Positions 38,898 through 52,500 of a DNA stretch of 64,000 bases are shown here, one piece after another; positions within the stretch are counted from its first letter, which is position 1, and every line of letters begins with the position of its first letter. The notes beneath the pieces are model-generated. The model ran no database searches. It saw only the letters and a list, made by a program, of their open reading frames with translations, and was not told the DNA's origin. The DNA comes from Phorcus lineatus. Its lineage: Eukaryota > Mollusca > Gastropoda > Trochida > Trochidae. The stretch covers positions 33,481,929 to 33,545,928 of the forward strand of contig OV121097.1 in assembly GCA_921293015.1 (NCBI GenBank), written 5' to 3'. Both the position numbers and the translations under genes were made by a program.

Positions 38898-39104
38898 AGC
38901 AATAAAAATTCCTGTCAGATTCTTGGTATGGGCTCCAGATTCGAGCTTAAACAGGTCCAGATAGCCGATTTTGACCAAAATCGCGGAAAAAGACTAAGTC
39001 GAATATATGCATATTGTTGTAGCGAGCGTGATAACTTTCTTAAAAATGCATATTTCTGAACTAAACTTTCATCAAATGTACATCACAATGTGTTCTATCG
39101 ATTG
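38898..39104. repeat. 207-bp monomer with a one-base deletion
   Basis: The A-run after AGCAAT is one A shorter (AGCAATAAAAATTCC), giving the only 207-bp unit in the window and returning the phase to zero. It sits exactly at the right edge of the cgaattt block, so it may mark the recombination joint. It carries CTGAACTAAAC, shared with the next monomer (39105) and with 34738. Confidence 0.88.
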
Positions 39105-39312
39105 AGCAATAAACAATTCCTGTCAGATTCTTGGTATGGGCTCCAGATTCGAGCTTAAACAGGTCCAGATAGCCGATTTTGACCAAAATCGCGGAAAAAG
39201 ACTAAGTCGAATATATGCATATTGTTGTAGCGAGCGTGATAACTTTCTTAAAAATGCATATTTCTGAACTAAACTTTCATCAAATGTACATCACAATGTG
39301 TTCTATCGATTG

Positions 39313-41808
39313 AGCAATAAAAAATTCCTGTCAGATTATTGGTATGGGCTCCAGATTCGAGCTTAAACAGGTCCAGATAGCCGAATTTGACCAAAATCGT
39401 GGAAAAAGACTAAGTCGAACATATGCATATTGTTGTAGCGAGCGTGATAACTTTCTTAAAAATGCATATTTCTGAACCAAACTTTCATCAAATGTACATC
39501 ACAATGTGTTCTATCGATTGAGCAATAAAAAATTCCTGTCAGATTATTGGTATGGGCTCCAGATTCGAGCTTAAACAGGTCCAGATAGCCGATTTTGACC
39601 AAAATCGCGGAAAAAGACTAAGTCGAATATATGCATATTGTTGTAGCGAGCGTGATAACTTTCTTAATAATGCATATTTCTAAACCAAACTTTCATCAAA
39701 TGTACATCACAATGTGTTCTATCGATTGAGCAATAAAAAATTCCTGTCAGATTATTGGTATGGGCTCCAGATTCGAGCTTAAACAGGTCCAGATAGCCGA
39801 TTTTGACCAAAATCGCGGAAAAAGACTAAGTCGAATATATGCATATTGTTGTAGCGAGCGTGATAACTTTCTTAAAAATGCATATTTCTGAACCAAACTT
39901 TCATCAAATGTACATCACAATGTGTTCTATCGATTGAGCAATAAAAAATTCCTGTCAGATTAATGGTATGGGCTCCAGATTCGAGCTTAAACAGGTCCAG
40001 ATAGCCGATTTTGACCAAAATCGCGGAAAAAGACTAAGTCGAATATATGCATATTGTTGTAGCGAGCGTGATAACTTTCTTAAAAATGCATATTTCTAAA
40101 CCAAACTTTCATCAAATGTACATCACAATGTGTTCTATCGATTGAGCAATAAAAAATTCCTGTCAGATTCTTGGTATGGGCTCCAGATTCGAGCTTAAAC
40201 AGGTCCACATAGCCGATTTTGACCAAAATCGCAGAAAAAGACTAAGTCAAATATATGCATATTGTTGTAGCGAGCGTGATAACTTTCTTAAAAATGCATA
40301 TTTCTGAACCAAACTTTCATCAAATGTACATCACAATGTGTTCTATCGATTGAGCAATAAAAAATTCCTGTCAGATTCTTAATATGGGCTCCAGATTCGA
40401 GCTTAAACAGGTCCAGATAGCCGATTTTGACCAAAATCGCGGAAAAAGACTAAGTCGAATATATGCATATTGTTGTAGCGAGCGTGATAAGTTTCTTAAT
40501 AATGCATATTTCTAAACCAAACTTTCATCAAATGTACATCACAATGTGTTCTATCGATTGAGCAATAAAAAATTCCTGTCAGATTTTTGGTATGGGCTCC
40601 AGATTCGAGCTTAAACAGGTCCAGATAGCCGATTTTGACCAAAATTGCGGAAAAAGACTAAGTCGAATATATGCATATTGTTGTAGCGAGCGTGATAACT
40701 TTCTTAAAAATGCATATTTCTGAACCAAACTTTCATCAAATGTACATCACAATGTGTTCTATCGATTGAGCAATAAAAAATTCCTGTCAGATTCTTGGTA
40801 TGGGCTCCAGATTCGAGCTTAAACAGGTCCAGATAGCCGAATTTGACCAAAATCGTGGAAAAAGACTAAGTCGAACATATGCATATTGTTGTAGCGAGCG
40901 TGATAACTTTCTTAAAAATGCATATTTCTGAACCAAACTTTCATCAAATGTACATCACAATGTGTTCTATCGATTGAGCAATAAAAAATTCCTGTCAGAT
41001 TCTTAATATGGGCTCCAGATTCGAGCTTAAACAGGTCCAGATAGCCGATTTTGACCAAAATCGCGGAAAAAGACTAAGTCGAATATATGCATATTGTTGT
41101 AGCGAGCGTGATAACTTTCTTAAAAATGCATATTTCTAAACCAAACTTTCATCAAATGTACATCACAATGTGTTCTATCGATTGAGCAATAAAAAATTCC
41201 TGTCAGATTATTGGTATGGGCTCCAGATTCGAGCTTAAACAGGTCCAGATAGCCGAATTTGACCAAAATCGTGGAAAAAGACTAAGTCGAACATATGCAT
41301 ATTGTTGTAGCGAGCGTGATAACTTTCTTAAAAATGCATATTTCTGAACCAAACTTTCATCAAATGTACATCACAATGTGTTCTATCGATTGAGCAATAA
41401 AAAATTCCTGTCAGATTATTGGTATGGGCTCCAGATTCGAGCTTAAACAGGTCCAGATAGCCGATTTTAACCAAAATCGCGGAAAAAGACTAAGTAAAAT
41501 ATATGCATATTGTTGTAGCGAGCGTGATAACTTTCTTAAAAATGCATATTTCTAAACCAAACTTTCATCAAATGTACATCACAATGTGTTCTATCGATTG
41601 AGCAATAAAAAATTCCTGTCAGATTCTTGGTATGGGCTCCAGATTCGAGCTTAAACAGGTCCAGATAGCCGATTTTGACCAAAATCGCAGAAAAAGACTA
41701 AGTAAAATATATGCATATTGTTGTAGCGAGCGTGATAACTTTCTTAAAAATGCATATTTCTGAACCAAACTTTCATCAAATGTACATCACAATGTGTTCT
41801 ATCGATTG
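39313..41808. repeat. 12-monomer copy of 34946..37441 (2496 bp)
   Basis: Every diagnostic monomer of 34946..37441 recurs in order. I found no differences at the variant sites. The match ends in the next monomer, where 37442 has AACTTTC and 41809 has AAGTTTC with TAATAATG. To the left, the monomer at 39105 matches 34738 only in its 3' part, so the joint lies inside that monomer. Confidence 0.88.
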
Positions 41809-44800
41809 AGCAATAAAAAATTCCTGTCAGATTCTTAATATGGGCTCCAGATTCGAGCTTAAACAGGTCCAGATAGCCGATTTTGACCAAAATCGCGGAA
41901 AAAGACTAAGTCGAATATATGCATATTGTTGTAGCGAGCGTGATAAGTTTCTTAATAATGCATATTTCTAAACCAAACTTTCATCAAATGTACATCACAA
42001 TGTGTTCTATCGATTGAGCAATAAAAAATTCCTGTCAGATTATTGGTATGGGCTCCAGATTCGAGCTTAAACAGGTCCAGATAGCCGATTTTGACCAAAA
42101 TCGCGGAAAAAGACTAAGTCGAATATATGCATATTGTTGTAGCGAGCGTGATAACTTTCTTAAAAATGCATATTTCTGAACCAAACTTTCATCAAATGTA
42201 CATCACAATGTGTTCTATCGATTGAGCAATAAAAAATTCCTGTCAGATTATTGGTATGGGCTCCAGATTCGAGCTTAAACAGGTCCAGATAGCCGAATTT
42301 GACCAAAATCGTGGAAAAAGACTAAGTCGAACATATGCATATTGTTGTAGCGAGCGTGATAACTTTCTTAAAAATGCATATTTCTGAACCAAACTTTCAT
42401 CAAATGTACATCACAATGTGTTCTATCGATTGAGCAATAAAAAATTCCTGTCAGATTATTGGTATGGGCTCCAGATTCGAGCTTAAACAGGTCCAGATAG
42501 CCGATTTTGACCAAAATCGCGGAAAAAGACTAAGTCGAATATATGCATATTGTTGTAGCGAGCGTGATAACTTTCTTAATAATGCATATTTCTAAACCAA
42601 ACTTTCATCAAATGTACATCACAATGTGTTCTATCGATTGAGCAATAAAAAATTCCTGTCAGATTATTGGTATGGGCTCCAGATTCGAGCTTAAACAGGT
42701 CCAGATAGCCGATTTTGACCAAAATCGCGGAAAAAGACTAAGTCGAATATATGCATATTGTTGTAGCGAGCGTGATAACTTTCTTAAAAATGCATATTTC
42801 TAAACCAAACTTTCATCAAATGTACATCACAATGTGTTCTATCGATTGAGCAATAAAAAATTCCTGTCAGATTATTGGTATGGGCTCCAGATTCGAGCTT
42901 AAACAGGTCCAGATAGCCGATTTTGACCAAAATCGCGGAAAAAGACTAAGTCGAATATATGCATATTGTTGTAGCGAGCGTGATAACTTTCTTAAAAATG
43001 CATATTTCTAAACCAAACTTTCATCAAATGTACATCACAATGTGTTCTATCGATTGAGCAATAAAAAATTCCTGTCAGATTCTTGGTATGGGCTCCAGAT
43101 TCGAGCTTAAACAGGTCCAGATAGCCGATTTTGACCAAAATCGCGGAAAAAGACTAAGTCGAATATATGCATATTGTTGTAGCAAGCGTGATAACTTTCT
43201 TAAAAATGCATATTTCAAAATCAAACTTTCATCAAATGTACATCACAATGTGTTCTATCGATTGAGCAATAAAAAATTCCTGTCAGATTCTTGGTATGGG
43301 CTCCAGATTCGAGCTTAAACAGGTCCAGATAGCCGATTTTGACCAAAATCGCGGAAAAAGACTAAGTCAAATATATGCATATTGTTGTAGCGAGCGTGAT
43401 AACTTTCTTAAAAATGCATATTTCTAAACCAAACTTTCATCAAATGTACATCACAATGTGTTCTATCGATTGAGCAATAAAAAATTCCTGTCAGATTATT
43501 GGTATGGGCTCCAGATTCGAGCTTAAACAGGTCCAGATAGCCGATTTTGACCAAAATCGCGGAAAAAGACTAAGTCGAATATATGCATATTGTTGTAGCG
43601 AGCGTGATAAGTTTCTTAATAATGCATATTTCTAAACCAAACTTTCATCAAATGTACATCACAATGTGTTCTATCGATTGAGCAATAAAAAATTCCTGTC
43701 AGATTATTGGTATGGGCTCCAGATTCGAGCTTAAACAGGTGCAGATAGCCGAATTTGACCAAAATCGTGGAAAAAGACTAAGTCGAACATATGCATATTG
43801 TTGTAGCGAGCGTGATAACTTTCTTAAAAATGCATATTTCTAAACCAAACTTTCATCAAATGTACATCACAATGTGTTCTATCGATTGAGCAATAAAAAA
43901 TTCCTGTCAGATTATTGGTATGGGCTCCAGATTCGAGCTTAAACAGGTCCAGATAGCCGATTTTAACCAAAATCGCGGAAAAAGACTAAGTCGAATATAT
44001 GCATATTGTTGTAGCGAGCGTGATAACTTTCTTAAAAATGCATATTTCTAAACCAAACTTTCATCAAATGTACATCACAATGTGTTCTATCGATTGAGCA
44101 ATAAAAAATTCCTGTCAGATTCTTGGTATGGGCTCCAGATTCGAGCTTAAACAGGTCCAGATAGCCGATTTTGACCAAAATCGCAGAAAAAGACTAAGTA
44201 AAATATATGCATATTGTTGTAGCGAGCGTGATAACTTTCTTAAAAATGCATATTTCTGAACCAAACTTTCATCAAATGTACAGCACAATGTGTTCTATCG
44301 ATTGAGCAATAAAAAATTCCTGTCAGATTCTTAATATGGGCTCCAGATTCGAGCTTAAACAGGTCCAGATAGCCGATTTTGACCAAAATCGCGGAAAAAG
44401 ACTAAGTCGAATATATGCATATTGTTGTAGCGAGCGTGATAAGTTTCTTAATAATGCATATTTCTAAACCAAACTTTCATCAAATGTACATCACAATGTG
44501 TTCTATCGATTGAGCAATAAAAAATTCCTGTCAGATTATTGGTATGGGCTCCAGATTCGAGCTTAAACAGGTCCAGATAGCCGATTTTGACCAAAATCGC
44601 GGAAAAAGACTAAGTCGAATATATGCATATTGTTGTAGCGAGCGTGATAACTTTCTTAAAAATGCATATTTCTGAACCAAACTTTCATCAAATGTACATC
44701 ACAATGTGTTCTATCGATTGAGCAATAAAAAATTCCTGTCAGATTATTGGTATGGGCTCCAGATTCGAGCTTAAACAGGTCCAGATAGCCGATTTTGACC

Positions 44801-45552
44801 AAAATCGCGGAAAAAGACTAAGTCGAATATATGCATATTGTTGTAGCGAGCGTGATAACTTTCTTAAAAATGCATATTTCTAAACCAAACTTTCATCAAA
44901 TGTACATCACAATGTGTTCTATCGATTGAGCAATAAAAAATTCCTGTCAGATTCTTGGTATGGGCTCCAGATTCGAGCTTAAACAGGTCCAGATAGCCGA
45001 TTTTGACCAAAATCGCGGAAAAAGACTAAGTCGAATATATGCATATTGTTGTAGCAAGCGTGATAACTTTCTTAAAAATGCATATTTCTAAATCAAACTT
45101 TCATCAAATGTACATCACAATGTGTTCTATCGATTAAGCAATAAAAAATTCCTGTCAGATTATTGGTATGGGCTCCAGATTCGAGCTTAAACAGGTCCAG
45201 ATAGCCGATTTTGACCAAAATCGCGGAAAAAGACTAAGTCGAATATATGCATATTGTTGTAGCGAGCGTGATAACTTTCTTAAAAATGCATATTTCTAAA
45301 TCAAACTTTCATCAAATGTACATCACAATGTGTTCTATCGATTGAGCAATAAAAAATTCCTGTCAGATTATTGGTATGGGCTCCAGATTCGAGCTTAAAC
45401 AGGTCCAGATAGCCGATTTTGACCAAAATCGCGGAAAAAGACTAAGTCGAATATATGCATATTGTTGTAGCGAGCGTGATAACTTTCTTAAAAATGCATA
45501 TTTCTAAACCAAACTTTCATCAAATGTACATCACAATGTGTTCTATCGATTG
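41809..45552. repeat. Mixed segment with a 12-monomer echo (18 monomers)
   Basis: The ordered set TTTTAACC; cttgg/CGCAG/GTAAAAT; cttaatatggg/AAGTTTC; CTGAACC at 41393..42224 recurs at 43889..44720, an offset of 2496 bp. Between these are plain attattgg monomers and CTAAATCAAAC/GCAAGCG units. Private changes are T-to-A at 43217 (removing an in-frame stop), AGGTGCAG near 43741 and TACAGCAC near 44282. The monomer at 43473 joins attattgg to AAGTTTC, a combination otherwise seen only at 47633. Confidence 0.75.
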
Positions 45553-46592
45553 AGCAATAAACAATTCCTGTCAGATTCTTGGTATGGGCTCCAGATTCGA
45601 GCTTAAACAGGTCCACATAGCCGATTTTGACCAAAATCGCAGAAAAAGACCAAGTCGAATATATGCATATTGTTGTAGCGAGCGTGATAACTTTCTTAAA
45701 AATGCATATTTCTGAACCAAACTTTCATCAAATGTACATCACAATGTGTTCTATCGATTGAGCAATAAAAAATTCCTGTCAGATTCTTAATATGGGCTCC
45801 AGATTCGAGCTTAAACAGGTCCAGATAGCCGATTTTGACCAAAATCGCGGAAAAAGACTAAGTCGAATATATGCATATTGTTGTAGCGAGCGTGATAACT
45901 TTCTTAAAAATGCATATTTCTAAACCAAACTTTCATCAAATGTACATCACAATGTGTTCTATCGATTAAGCAATAAAAAATTCCTGTCAGATTATTGGTA
46001 TGGGCTCCAGATTCGAGCTTAAACAGGTCCAGATAGCCGATTTTGACCAAAATCGCGGAAAAAGACTAAGTCGAATATATGCATATTGTTGTAGCGAGCG
46101 TGATAACTTTCTTAAAAATGCATATTTCTAAACCAAACTTTCATCAAATGTACATCACAATGTGTTCTATCGATTGAGCAATAAAAAATTCCTGTCAGAT
46201 TCTTGGTATGGGCTCCAGATTCGAGCTTAAACAGGTCCAGATAGCCGATTTTGACCAAAATCGCGGAAAAAGACTAAGTCGAATATATGCATATTGTTGT
46301 AGCGAGCGTGATAACTTTCTTAAAAATGCATATTTCTAAACCAAACTTTCATCAAATGTACATCACAATGTGTTCTATCGATTGAGCAATAAACAATTCC
46401 TGTCAGATTCTTGGTATGGGCTCCAGATTCGAGCTTAAACAGGTCCAGATAGCCGATTTTGACCAAAATCGCGGAAAAAGACTAAGTCAAATATATGCAT
46501 ATTGTTGTAGCGAGCGTGATAACTTTCTTAAAAATGCATATTTCTGAACCAAACTTTCATCAAATGTACATCACAATGTGTTCTATCGATTG
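45553..46592. repeat. 5-mer unit, copy 1 (1040 bp)
   Basis: The order is: aaacaatt/cttgg/CACATAG/CGCAG/GACCAAG; cttaatatggg ending CGATTAAG; attattgg; cttgg; aaacaatt/cttgg/CAAAT/CTGAACC. The first four monomers form a cassette that recurs across the right third of the window, for example at 46593, 48257, 51377, 52209, 56786, 59283 and 60115, with small changes. Confidence 0.8.
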
Positions 46593-47632
46593 AGCAATAA
46601 ACAATTCCTGTCAGATTCTTGGTATGGGCTCCAGATTCGAGCTTAAACAGGTCCACATAGCCGATTTTGACCAAAATCGCAGAAAAAGACCAAGTCGAAT
46701 ATATGCATATTGTTGTAGCGAGCGTGATAACTTTCTTAAAAATGCATATTTCTGAACCAAACTTTCATCAAATGTACATCACAATGTGTTCTATCGATTG
46801 AGCAATAAAAAATTCCTGTCAGATTCTTAATATGGGCTCCAGATTCGAGCTTAAACAGGTCCAGATAGCCGATTTTGACCAAAATCGCGGAAAAAGACTA
46901 AGTCGAATATATGCATATTGTTGTAGCGAGCGTGATAACTTTCTTAAAAATGCATATTTCTAAACCAAACTTTCATCAAATGTACATCACAATGTGTTCT
47001 ATCGATTAAGCAATAAAAAATTCCTGTCAGATTATTGGTATGGGCTCCAGATTCGAGCTTAAACAGGTCCAGATAGCCGATTTTGACCAAAATCGCGGAA
47101 AAAGACTAAGTCGAATATATGCATATTGTTGTAGCGAGCGTGATAACTTTCTTAAAAATGCATATTTCTAAACCAAACTTTCATCAAATGTACATCACAA
47201 TGTGTTCTATCGATTGAGCAATAAAAAATTCCTGTCAGATTCTTGGTATGGGCTCCAGATTCGAGCTTAAACAGGTCCAGATAGCCGATTTTGACCAAAA
47301 TCGCGGAAAAAGACTAAGTCGAATATATGCATATTGTTGTAGCGAGCGTGATAACTTTCTTAAAAATGCATATTTCTAAACCAAACTTTCATCAAATGTA
47401 CATCACAATGTGTTCTATCGATTGAGCAATAAACAATTCCTGTCAGATTTTTGGTATGGGCTCCAGATTCGAGCTTAAACAGGTCCAGATAGCCGATTTT
47501 GACCACAATCGCGGAAAAAGACTAAGTCGAATATATGCATATTGTTGTAGCGAGCGTGATAACTTTCTTAAAAATGCATATTTCTGAACCAAACTTTCAT
47601 CAAATGTACATCACAATGTGTTCTATCGATTG
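46593..47632. repeat. 5-mer unit, copy 2 (1040 bp)
   Basis: The first four monomers match 45553..46384. The fifth differs: it has aaacaatt, tttttgg and CCACAATC (A82C), a monomer type reused at 50545 and 55330 in the 23-mer HOR. Confidence 0.78.
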
Positions 47633-49504
47633 AGCAATAAAAAATTCCTGTCAGATTATTAGTATGGGCTCCAGATTCGAGCTTAAACAGGTCCAGATAG
47701 CCGATTTTGACCAAAATCGTGGAAAAAGACTAAGTCGAATATATGCATATTGTTGTAGCGAGCGTGATAAGTTTCTTAATAATGCATATTTCTAAACCAA
47801 ACTTTCATCAAATGTACATCACAATGTGTTCTATCGATTGAGCAATAAAAAATTCCTGTCAGATTCTTGGTATGGGCTCCAGATTCGAGCTTAAACAGGT
47901 CCAGATAGCCGATTTTGACCAAAATCGCGGAAAAAGACTAAGTCGAATATATGCATATTGTTGTAGCAAGCGTGATAACTTTCTTAAAAATGCATATTTC
48001 TAAATCAAACTTTCATCAAATGTACATCACAATGTGTTCTATCGATTGAGCAATAAAAAATTCCTGTCAGATTATTGGTATGGGCTCCAGATTCGAGCTT
48101 AAACAGGTCCAGATAGCCGATTTTGACCAAAATCGCGGAAAAAGACTAAGTCGAATATATGCATATTGTTGTAGCGAGCGTGATAACTTTCTTAAAAATG
48201 CATATTTCTAAACCAAACTTTCATCAAATGTACATCACAATGTGTTCTATCGATTGAGCAATAAACAATTCCTGTCAGATTCTTGGTATGGGCTCCAGAT
48301 TCGAGCTTAAACAGGTCCACATAGCCGATTTTGACCAAAATCGCAGAAAAAGACTAAGTCGAATATATGCATATTGTTGTAGCGAGCGTGATAACTTTCT
48401 TAAAAATGCATATTTCTGAACCAAACTTTCATCAAATGTACATCACAATGTGTTCTATCGATTGAGCAATAAAAAATTCCTGTCAGATTCTTAATATGGG
48501 CTCCAGATTCGAGCTTAAACAGGTCCAGATAGCCGATTTTGACCAAAATCGCGGAAAAAGACTAAGTCGAATATATGCATATTGTTGTAGCGAGCGTGAT
48601 AACTTTCTTAAAAATGCATATTTCTAAACCAAACTTTCATCAAATGTACATCACAATGTGTTCTATCGATTAAGCAATAAAAAATTCCTGTCAGATTATT
48701 GGTATGGGCTCCAGATTCGAGCTTAAACAGGTCCAGATAGCCGATTTTGACCAAAATCGCGGAAAAAGACTAAGTCGAATATATGCATATTGTTGTAGCG
48801 AGCGTGATAACTTTCTTAAAAATGCATATTTCTAAACCAAACTTTCATCAAATGTACATCACAATGTGTTCTATCGATTGAGCAATAAAAAATTCCTGTA
48901 AGATTCTTGGTATGGGCTCCAGATTCGAGCTTAAACAGGTCCAGATAGCCGATTTTGACCAAAATCGCGGAAAAAGACTAAGTCGAATATATGCATATTG
49001 TTGTAGCGAGCGTGATAACTTTCTTAAAAATGCATATTTCTGAACCAAACTTTCATCAAATGTACATCACAATGTGTTCTATCGATTGAGCAATAAAAAA
49101 TTCCTGTCAGATTAATGGTATGGGCTCCAGATTCGAGCTTAAACAGGTCCAGATAGCCGATTTTGACCAAAATCGCGGAAAAAGACTAAGTCGAATATAT
49201 GCATATTGTTGTAGCGAGCGTGATAACTTTCTTAAAAATGCATATTTCTAAACCAAACTTTCATCAAATGTACATCACAATGTGTTCTATCGATTGAGCA
49301 ATAAACAATTCCTGTCAGATTATTGGTATGGGCTCCAGATTCGAGCTTAAACAGGTCCACATAGCCGATTTTGACCAAAATCGCAGAAAAAGACCAAGTC
49401 AAATATATGCATATTGTTGTAGCGAGCGTTATAACTTTCTTAAAAATGCATATTTCTAAACCAAACTTTCATCAAATGTACATCACAATGTGTTCTATCG
49501 ATTG
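47633..49504. repeat. Mixed monomers left of the 23-mer pair (9 units)
   Basis: It contains ATTAGTATGGG with CGTGG and AAGTTTC (47633), CTAAATCAAAC with GCAAGCG (47841), the CACATAG/CGATTAAG cassette (48257..48880), attaatgg (49089), and CACATAG/GACCAAG/CAAAT with a private GCGTTATAAC near 49427. The monomer at 48881 has C-to-A at 48900, which removes a minus-strand stop codon. Confidence 0.75.
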
Positions 49505-52500
49505 AGCACTAAGAATTTCCTGTCAGATTCTTGGTATGGGCTCCAGATTCGAGCTTAAACAGGTCCAGATAGCCGATTTTGACCAAAATCGCGGAAAAAG
49601 ACTAAGTCGAATATATGCATATTGTTGTAGCGAGCGTGATAACTTTCTTAAAAATGCATATTTCTAAACCAAACTTTCATCAAATGTACATCACAATGTG
49701 TTCTATCGATTGAGCAATAAAAAATTCCTGTCAGATTATTGGTATGGGCTCCAGATTCGAGCTTAAACAGGTCCACATAGCCGATTTTGACCAAAATCGC
49801 AGAAAAAGACCAAGTCGAATATATGCATATTGTTGTAGCGAGCGTGATAACTTTCTTAAAAATGCATATTTCTGAACCAAACTTTCATCAAATGTACATC
49901 ACAATGTGTTCTATCGATTGAGCAATAAAAAATTCCTGTCAGATTCTTAATATGGGCTCCAGATTCGAGCTTAAACAGGTCCAGATAGCCGATTTTGACC
50001 AAAATCGCGGAAAAAGACTAAGTCGAATATATGCATATTGTTGTAGCGAGCGTGATAACTTTCTTAAAAATGCATATTTCTAAACCAAACTTTCATCAAA
50101 TGTACATCACAATGTGTTCTATCGATTAAGCAATAAAAAATTCCTGTCAGATTATTGGTATGGGCTCCAGATTCGAGCTTAAACAGGTCCAGATAGCCGA
50201 TTTTGACCAAAATCGCGGAAAAAGACTAAGTCGAATATATGCATATTGTTGTAGCGAGCGTGATAACTTTCTTAAAAATGCATATTTCTGAACCAAACTT
50301 TCATCAAATGTACATCACAATGTGTTCTATCGATTGAGCAATAAAAAATTCCTGTCAGATTAATGGTATGGGCTCCAGATTCGAGCTTAAACAGGTCCAG
50401 ATAGCCGATTTTGACCAAAATCGCGGAAAAAGACTAAGTCGAATATATGCATATTGTTGTAGCGAGCGTGATAACTTTCTTAAAAATGCATATTTCTGAA
50501 CCAAACTTTCATCAAATGTACATCACAATGTGTTCTATCGATTGAGCAATAAACAATTCCTGTCAGATTTTTGGTATGGGCTCCAGATTCGAGCTTAAAC
50601 AGGTCCAGATAGCCGATTTTGACCACAATCGCGGAAAAAGACTAAGTCGAATATATGCATATTGTTGTAGCGAGCGTGATAACTTTCTTAAAAATGCATA
50701 TTTCTGAACCAAACTTTCATCAAATGTACATCACAATGTGTTCTATCGATTGAGCAATAAAAAAATCCTGTCAGATTATTGGTATGGGCTCCAGATTCGA
50801 GCTTAAACAGGTCCACATAGCCGATTTTGACCAAAATCGCAGAAAAAGGCCAAGTCGAATATATGCATATTGTTGTAGCGAGCGTGATAACTTTCTTAAA
50901 AATGCATATTTCTAAACCAAACTTTCATCAAATGTACATCACAATGTGTTCTATCGATTGAGCACTAAGAATTTCCTGTCAGATTCTTGGTATGGGCTCC
51001 AGATTCGAGCTTAAACAGGTCCAGATAGCCGATTTTGACCAAAATCGCGGAAAAAGACTAAGTCAAATATATGCATATTGTTGTAGAGAGCGTGATAACT
51101 TTCTTAAAAATGCATATTTCTAAACCAAACTTTCATCAAATGTACATCACAATGTGTTCTATCGATTGAGCAATACGAATTTCCTGTCAGATTCTTGGTA
51201 TGGGCTCCAGATTCGAGCTTAAACAGGTCCAGATAGCCGATTTTGACCAAAATCGCGGAAAAAGACTAAGTCGAATATATGCATATTGTTGTAGCGAGCG
51301 TGATAACTTTCTTAAAAATGCATATTTCTAAACCAAACTTTCATCAAATGTACATCACAATGTGTTCTATCGATTGAGCAATAAACAATTCCTGTCAGAT
51401 TATTGGTATGGGCTCCAGATTCGAGCTTAAACAGGTCCACATAGCCGATTTTGACCAAAATCGCAAAAAAAGACTAAGTCGAATATATGCATATTGTTGT
51501 AGCGAGCGTGATAACTTTCTTAAAAATGCATATTTCTGAACCAAACTTTCATCAAATGTACATCACAATGTGTTCTATCGATTGAGCAATAAAAAATTCC
51601 TGTCAGATTCTTAATATGGGCTCCAGATTCGAGCTTAAACAGGTCCAGATAGCCGATTTTGACCAAAATCGCGGAAAAAGACTAAGTCGAATATATGCAT
51701 ATTGTTGTAGCGAGCGTGATAACTTTCTTAAAAATGCATATTTCTAAACCAAACTTTCATCAAATGTACATCACAATGTGTTCTATCGATTAAGCAATAA
51801 AAAATTCCTGTCAGATTATTGGTATGGGCTCCAGATTCGAGCTTAAACAGGTCCAGATAGCCGATTTTGACCACAATCGCGGAAAAAGACTAAGTCGAAT
51901 ATATGCATATTGTTGTAGCGAGCGTGATAACTTTCTTAAAAATGCATATTTCTAAACCAAACTTTCATCAAATGTACATCACAATGTGTTCTATCGATTG
52001 AGCAATAAAAAATTCCTGTCAGATTCTTGGTATGGGCTCCAGATTCGAGCTTAAACAGGTCCAGATAGCCGATTTTGACCAAAATCGCGGAAAAAGACTA
52101 AGTCGAATATATGCATATTGTTGTAGCGAGCGTGATAACTTTCTTAAAAATGCATATTTCTAAACCAAACTTTCATCAAATGTACATCACAATGTGTTCT
52201 ATCGATTGAGCAATAAACAATTCCTGTCAGATTATTGGTATGGGCTCCAGATTCGAGCTTAAACAGGTCCACATAGCCGATTTTGACCAAAATCGCAAAA
52301 AAAGACTAAGTCGAATATATGCATATTGTTGTAGCGAGCGTGATAACTTTCTTAAAAATGCATATTTCTGAACCAAACTTTCATCAAATGTACATCACAA
52401 TGTGTTCTATCGATTGAGCAATAAAAAATTCCTGTCAGATTCTTAATATGGGCTCCAGATTCGAGCTTAAACAGGTCCACATAGCCGATTTTGACCAAAA

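Noticed and set aside
43088-43318. 76-codon plus-strand open reading frame
   Set aside because: Most monomers open a 43-codon frame at TATGGG that ends at the TAA in TTTCTAAACC. Here a T-to-A change at 43217 removes that stop, so the frame runs on into the next monomer. It is satellite read-through with no conserved domain, signal or neighbour, so it is not a gene.
48848-49048. 66-codon minus-strand open reading frame
   Set aside because: It starts at a TTG, not an ATG, and exists only because C-to-A at 48900 turns the usual minus-strand TGA (from CTGTCAG) into TTA. It lies wholly within two satellite monomers. It is an accidental frame.
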